DNA of 64,000 nt from contig JACJYZ010000004.1 of assembly GCA_020635855.1 (NCBI GenBank), positions 558,001 through 622,000 of the forward strand, in the 5' to 3' direction. The translations under genes and the position numbers were made by a program. The notes beneath the pieces are model-generated. The model worked only from the letters and a program-made list of their open reading frames with translations. It made no database searches and had not been told where the DNA came from. The DNA is from Flavobacteriales bacterium (lineage in GTDB: Bacteria > Bacteroidota > Bacteroidia > JACJYZ01). Positions 60,914-64,000 of the stretch are shown one piece after another. Numbering within the stretch: the first letter of the stretch is position 1; each line of letters starts with the position of its first letter.

Positions 60914-61978
60914 ATGTCACATTCCCGTTTTACCCGTTGGATGCGCTGGCTGGCATACCTGATGTTTCTGTGTGCCGTTCTGGAAATCGCCACGCGCTTT
61001 CTGGTGGACAGGGGATGGATTGCCCGTTTGCTACAGGGCGATTATGATCCGGCCTGGAGATGGGAATGGTATGAAAGACATCTTCACACGGGCACCAACA
61101 TTTATTACGGCTTTGATGCATTCGACCCCGTGTTGGGATGGAAGCTGCAACCGAACCTGAGAAATGCTCCCATGTATGATGGCAAACAGGTGAATTCCAA
61201 CAGCCGCGGATTAAGAGGCACCTCCGAATACCGTTATACAAAGGATCCTTCCGGTCGCCTGCGCGTATTGGTGATCGGCGACTCGTACACATTCGGGGAT
61301 GGCCTGGATGATCACGAGACATATGCTGCACAACTGGGGCCTCGCATGCCCGGCGCTGAGGTGATCAACATGGGTATTCACGGATACGGCCACGACCAGA
61401 TCCTGCTTTACTTCCAGCGCGAAGGATTCAAATATCATCCCGACATCGTGGTGCTGGGTTTCGTGTATTACGACCTGGATCGGAACCTGCTCGGTTTCCG
61501 TGACTATGCCAAACCGCATTTCAACCTGACGGATGACAAACTGTTGCCCGACACCACATACATACCCGCGCCTGAAGATATGATGGACAAGATCAGGGAA
61601 CGCAGTTACTTCCTTGATCTGCTCACCATCATCCGGGAAAAAACCGAATCAAGGATGGGATGGAGGCAAGAACGGAAAGAAGAACTGGGCCGGGCCCTGT
61701 TGAACAAACTGGCCGACGAAATCATCGCCACCGGGGCAAAGCCTGTTTTTGTGTACATACCTACGGGTGAGGAAATATTTGACCCGCGTCGTTCGGAAAA
61801 CTGGGAAAACTTTTTTCTACGCTTTGCCGGGCATCGCAAGGATGTTGCATGTTTCAGCCTGCGAGACGCCCTAAGGCAAAAAAAGAACCAACTCAAGTTC
61901 AACGGCCACTGGGGGCCTCAAACCAACGGTTTTATCGCCGACAGCCTGGCGGTGGAACTCGGTAAGCTGGTGCGCTAG
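60914..61978 (+). CDS. Membrane-anchored SGNH/GDSL hydrolase family protein
   Basis: 354 aa from ATG 60914. One membrane helix near the N-terminus (WLAYLMFLCAVLEIATRFLV) is followed by a linker and the SGNH core: the Ser motif VLVIGDSYTFGDGLDDHETY (block I), the Gly block VINMGIHGYGHDQILLYF, and a final block FNGHWGPQTNGFIADSLA with His. These enzymes are esterases or acetyltransferase-linked deacetylases of polysaccharides; the substrate here is unknown. It diverges from the M28 gene and overlaps the DUF1028 gene end by four bases. Confidence 0.8.
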   Translation: MSHSRFTRWMRWLAYLMFLCAVLEIATRFLVDRGWIARLLQGDYDPAWRWEWYERHLHTGTNIYYGFDAFDPVLGWKLQPNLRNAPMYDGKQVNSNSRGLRGTSEYRYTKDPSGRLRVLVIGDSYTFGDGLDDHETYAAQLGPRMPGAEVINMGIHGYGHDQILLYFQREGFKYHPDIVVLGFVYYDLDRNLLGFRDYAKPHFNLTDDKLLPDTTYIPAPEDMMDKIRERSYFLDLLTIIREKTESRMGWRQERKEELGRALLNKLADEIIATGAKPVFVYIPTGEEIFDPRRSENWENFFLRFAGHRKDVACFSLRDALRQKKNQLKFNGHWGPQTNGFIADSLAVELGKLVR

Positions 61979-62949
61979 TTCAGGATCTTTTTCAAATCAT
62001 CTTCACTTACTACCAGTAACTTCCTGTCGTAGATGCGTCGGGTCAAAGTTTTCCATCCCGGATTCCGTTCAAATGCAGCATTGAACCTGGGCATGGCATC
62101 TTCAAGGTGCCCGGTATTCGCCAACGCCACTGCATACCAATAGCCGATCTCTTCATTCTCCTGGTACAGTTTTTCTGCGGTACCATACGACTCCAGTGCC
62201 TTCGCTGCATCGTTGTGTTCCATCGCCAGGTCACCCTCGGCCATGTATTGGTAGGCACGGTAAACGGTCAGCAAACGCCGCAACTCTTTCACCGGTTCTT
62301 TATGGTCGTCCACCCGGAGGTCTATCAAACGGTCCTCCCAGGGTTTGTCTGTTTTTTCACCACGAACAACCAACAACACCGCCGACTGCTTTCCACGTAC
62401 ATCACCCCCCACGCTTTGTGCAGCCTCCAGCGCAGCCATCATGCGTTCGGCAAGTGGTCCCCCGGTATTTTCAAAGGCCTGCGCCATGGCATCGGGTACC
62501 TTGTTGTTCAGCATCATGTTGGCTTGCACCGAATAGTCGGTACCTTTTCTCTGACCGGCCTCGGGGATGCAATCATCACCTGTGAACACCGCCACGCCTT
62601 TGCCGTTAAGGATGGCCACCTGACGGAACCCTTTACCCGTATCGTCAGACAGCAACCGGTCCAATGCTTCCTGGGGTGTTTGGCCTTCACGGAGCAAATC
62701 GAGTCCACGCAAGCCGAATGATACATTCACGAATGACTGGGTAGCCACCACACCCACACCGGCCTCCGCCCATGAAACAGCTGTACCCACACTGAACCAG
62801 TGGGATTGAACGGCCACACCCATCTCCCCGGTTGCAGGATCCCTCGCCACAATGGAAAAGGTATGCGCAAAAGGGTCAGGTGCAGATGTCACCTGTGCCT
62901 GCAAACAAGAGGCAACGGCGCAGGCACTTAATGTGAACAGGGTTTTCAT
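61975..62949 (-). CDS. DUF1028 (Ntn-hydrolase-like) protein with TPR tail
   Basis: 324 aa from ATG 62949 (MKTLFTLSACAVASCLQAQ, signal peptide). The DUF1028 domain (~25-220) begins AHTFSIVARDPATGEMGVAV and has GVVATQSFVNVSFGLRGLDL, GFRQVAILNGKGVAVFTGDD and YSVQANMMLNN. It belongs to the Ntn-hydrolase-like superfamily, possibly an amidase. The C-terminal ~100 residues carry TPR-like helices (YQYMAEGDLAMEHNDAAKAL). It is secreted; the substrate is unknown. A longer frame to 63117 lacks a signal peptide and was not chosen. Confidence 0.85.
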   Translation of the reverse strand: MKTLFTLSACAVASCLQAQVTSAPDPFAHTFSIVARDPATGEMGVAVQSHWFSVGTAVSWAEAGVGVVATQSFVNVSFGLRGLDLLREGQTPQEALDRLLSDDTGKGFRQVAILNGKGVAVFTGDDCIPEAGQRKGTDYSVQANMMLNNKVPDAMAQAFENTGGPLAERMMAALEAAQSVGGDVRGKQSAVLLVVRGEKTDKPWEDRLIDLRVDDHKEPVKELRRLLTVYRAYQYMAEGDLAMEHNDAAKALESYGTAEKLYQENEEIGYWYAVALANTGHLEDAMPRFNAAFERNPGWKTLTRRIYDRKLLVVSEDDLKKILN

Positions 62950-63124
62950 CGGGATACAGGATTGAGTGTATTGAACGAAAATAGGAAAATACAACAGATG
63001 GCCTGCAACCCGATTCATGCACATCCGGCTGAATACCAAACGTTCTATCACCTTGTCCGGCGGAAACGATCGATCCCTGTTACATTTTCCTGCAACCCGA
63101 TTCCCGCTTCTCACCAAATCCCCC

Positions 63125-63132
63125 TACCTTTG
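63125..63132 (+). promoter_or_regulatory. Candidate -7 box for the TonB receptor gene
   Basis: TACCTTTG is an exact TAnnTTTG match, 36 bases before ATG 63169. No convincing -33 element was seen. Confidence 0.4.
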
Positions 63133-63168
63133 GCACTCTCCCGCGCTTTTTGTGTGTCTGTGAACAGA

Positions 63169-64000
63169 ATGAAAAACATAAGATTTTTACCGACCACCTG
63201 GTGGAAGATCGGGCTGCTGATCTGCCTTTCATCTGGTTTCGTGAATGCGGCCTCACGCGATGGTGGTGTGGTTACGGGCAAAGTGGTGGATGACCAGAAG
63301 CACGCCGTTGCCTTCGCATCTGTTGCACTCTATGATGCAAAAGATTCCGTCTTGATCTCCGGTGCTGCCAGCAACGAAGAAGGTGTTTTCTCCATCCAGG
63401 TAAAGCCCGGCCGATACTACCTGTTGGTGCGTTTTCTCTCCTACCAGGATCACATTGTTCCTGACGTGAATGTGGGATCGGGAACCGTGGATCTTGGAAC
63501 GATTGTGATTCACCAGGGTGCCATGCAGTTGGAAACATTTACCGTGGAAGCAGATCGACCGCAAATGGAACTGAAGCTGGACAAACGTGTGTTTAACGTT
63601 GCCCAGGACATGAGCAACCGTGGTGGTACGGCAGCAGATGTACTCGACAACATTCCTTCCGTTGAGGTGGATGTGGAAGGCGCAGTGAGCCTCAGGGGCA
63701 GTGAAAATGTGCGCATCCTGATTGACGGGAAACCCTCCGGACTGACAGGGCTCACCAGCACAGATGCCCTCCGTATGATACAGGGCGACCTGATCGAGAG
63801 GGTGGAAGTGATCACCAATCCCTCCGCCCGCTATGACGCGGAAGGCGAAGTTGGCATCATCAACATCATCCTGAAAAAAGAAAAGAACCAGGGCATCAAC
63901 GGCAGCTTTGAGTTGCGCGCCGGTTACCCGGCCAATTACGGGGCAAGTGCCTCCATCAACGTCAAACGGAAAAAGATCAACTACTTCGGATCATACGGGT
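63169..64000 (+). CDS. TonB-dependent outer-membrane receptor, N-terminal part (3' end outside window)
   Basis: 277 codons are present and the frame is open to the end. A signal peptide (IGLLICLSSGFVNA) is followed by a carboxypeptidase-regulatory-like domain (~32-120; VVTGKVVDDQKHAVAFASV), a linker and the TonB plug (~125-215): GGTAADVLDNIPSVEVDVEG, LRGSENVRILIDGKPSGL, ERVEVITNPSARYDAEG and GIINIILKKEK. These are features of 'outer membrane beta-barrel family' TonB receptors. The barrel would start at about residue 245. The ligand is unknown. It has its own promoter box. Confidence 0.93.
   Translation, partial: MKNIRFLPTTWWKIGLLICLSSGFVNAASRDGGVVTGKVVDDQKHAVAFASVALYDAKDSVLISGAASNEEGVFSIQVKPGRYYLLVRFLSYQDHIVPDVNVGSGTVDLGTIVIHQGAMQLETFTVEADRPQMELKLDKRVFNVAQDMSNRGGTAADVLDNIPSVEVDVEGAVSLRGSENVRILIDGKPSGLTGLTSTDALRMIQGDLIERVEVITNPSARYDAEGEVGIINIILKKEKNQGINGSFELRAGYPANYGASASINVKRKKINYFGSYG

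Noticed and set aside
1..64000. Prophage, insertion sequence or CRISPR array
   Set aside because: No transposase, integrase, capsid, cas gene or regularly spaced repeat was seen. The gene order and composition are those of a core chromosome.

Overview
The window comes from a Bacteroidota chromosome, probably a free-living member near Flavobacteriales, Cytophagales or Sphingobacteriales. The evidence is gliding/type IX secretion genes (gldH at 18912, a sprE/porW-like TPR lipoprotein at 41169), a type A T9SS C-terminal sorting domain on the M28 peptidase at 59038, a RicT with the Cys-rich N-terminus typical of the phylum, a SusC-like carboxypeptidase-regulatory/TonB receptor at 63169, and repeated TAnnTTTG (-7) promoter boxes in front of housekeeping genes. 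No phage, insertion sequence or CRISPR array was seen.

Layout. 1-4467: the end of a SAM methyltransferase, a secreted repeat protein, and an ECF sigma factor followed at once by a membrane-anchored candidate sensor/anti-sigma protein and a secreted protein. 4482-13290 (minus strand): M14 peptidase, MORN-like protein, ALDH7-type aldehyde dehydrogenase, haem-binding protein, hypothetical protein, rseP and pheS. 13427-14171: two tandem paralogous lipoproteins. 14158-21818: small conserved protein, CvpA, pgk, then the holB-ricT-gldH-PBP1A row, followed by acetoacetyl-CoA ligase.

23807-32310 is the most interesting part, a glycosylation locus. On the plus strand lie a GT-C membrane glycosyltransferase broken by a frameshift, a second GT-C/GT39 transferase and an ALG5-like GT2. 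Converging on them from the minus strand is an operon of a UbiA-family decaprenyl-phosphate phosphoribosyltransferase, a single polypeptide joining DprE1-like and DprE2-like enzymes, and a HAD phosphatase. These match every step of the polyprenyl-phosphoryl-D-arabinose pathway known from mycobacteria, placed beside GT-C enzymes that could use the product. I infer that this bacterium makes lipid-linked D-arabinofuranose and transfers it to a surface polymer or protein.

32375-41159: fused oligopeptide ABC ATPase, PolB-like exonuclease, small conserved protein, serine hydrolase, lipB, SIS-domain sugar isomerase, lysS and gpsA. 41169-49174: sprE-like gene, M23 peptidase, GH3-family protein, dxr, B12-binding protein, enoyl-CoA hydratase and acylphosphatase. 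49241-55985: a tight row of flippase, dut, sugar nucleotidyltransferase, TPR lipoprotein, DUF4292-type lipoprotein and EnvC-like protein with a degenerate LytM domain, suggesting envelope assembly. 56021-64000: tRNA-Thr(CGT), an orphan minus-strand terminator, two paralogous small secreted Cys proteins next to a thioredoxin-like secreted protein, a T9SS M28 peptidase, an SGNH hydrolase, a DUF1028 protein and the start of a TonB receptor.

All assignments rest on reading the translations by eye; no database search was run.
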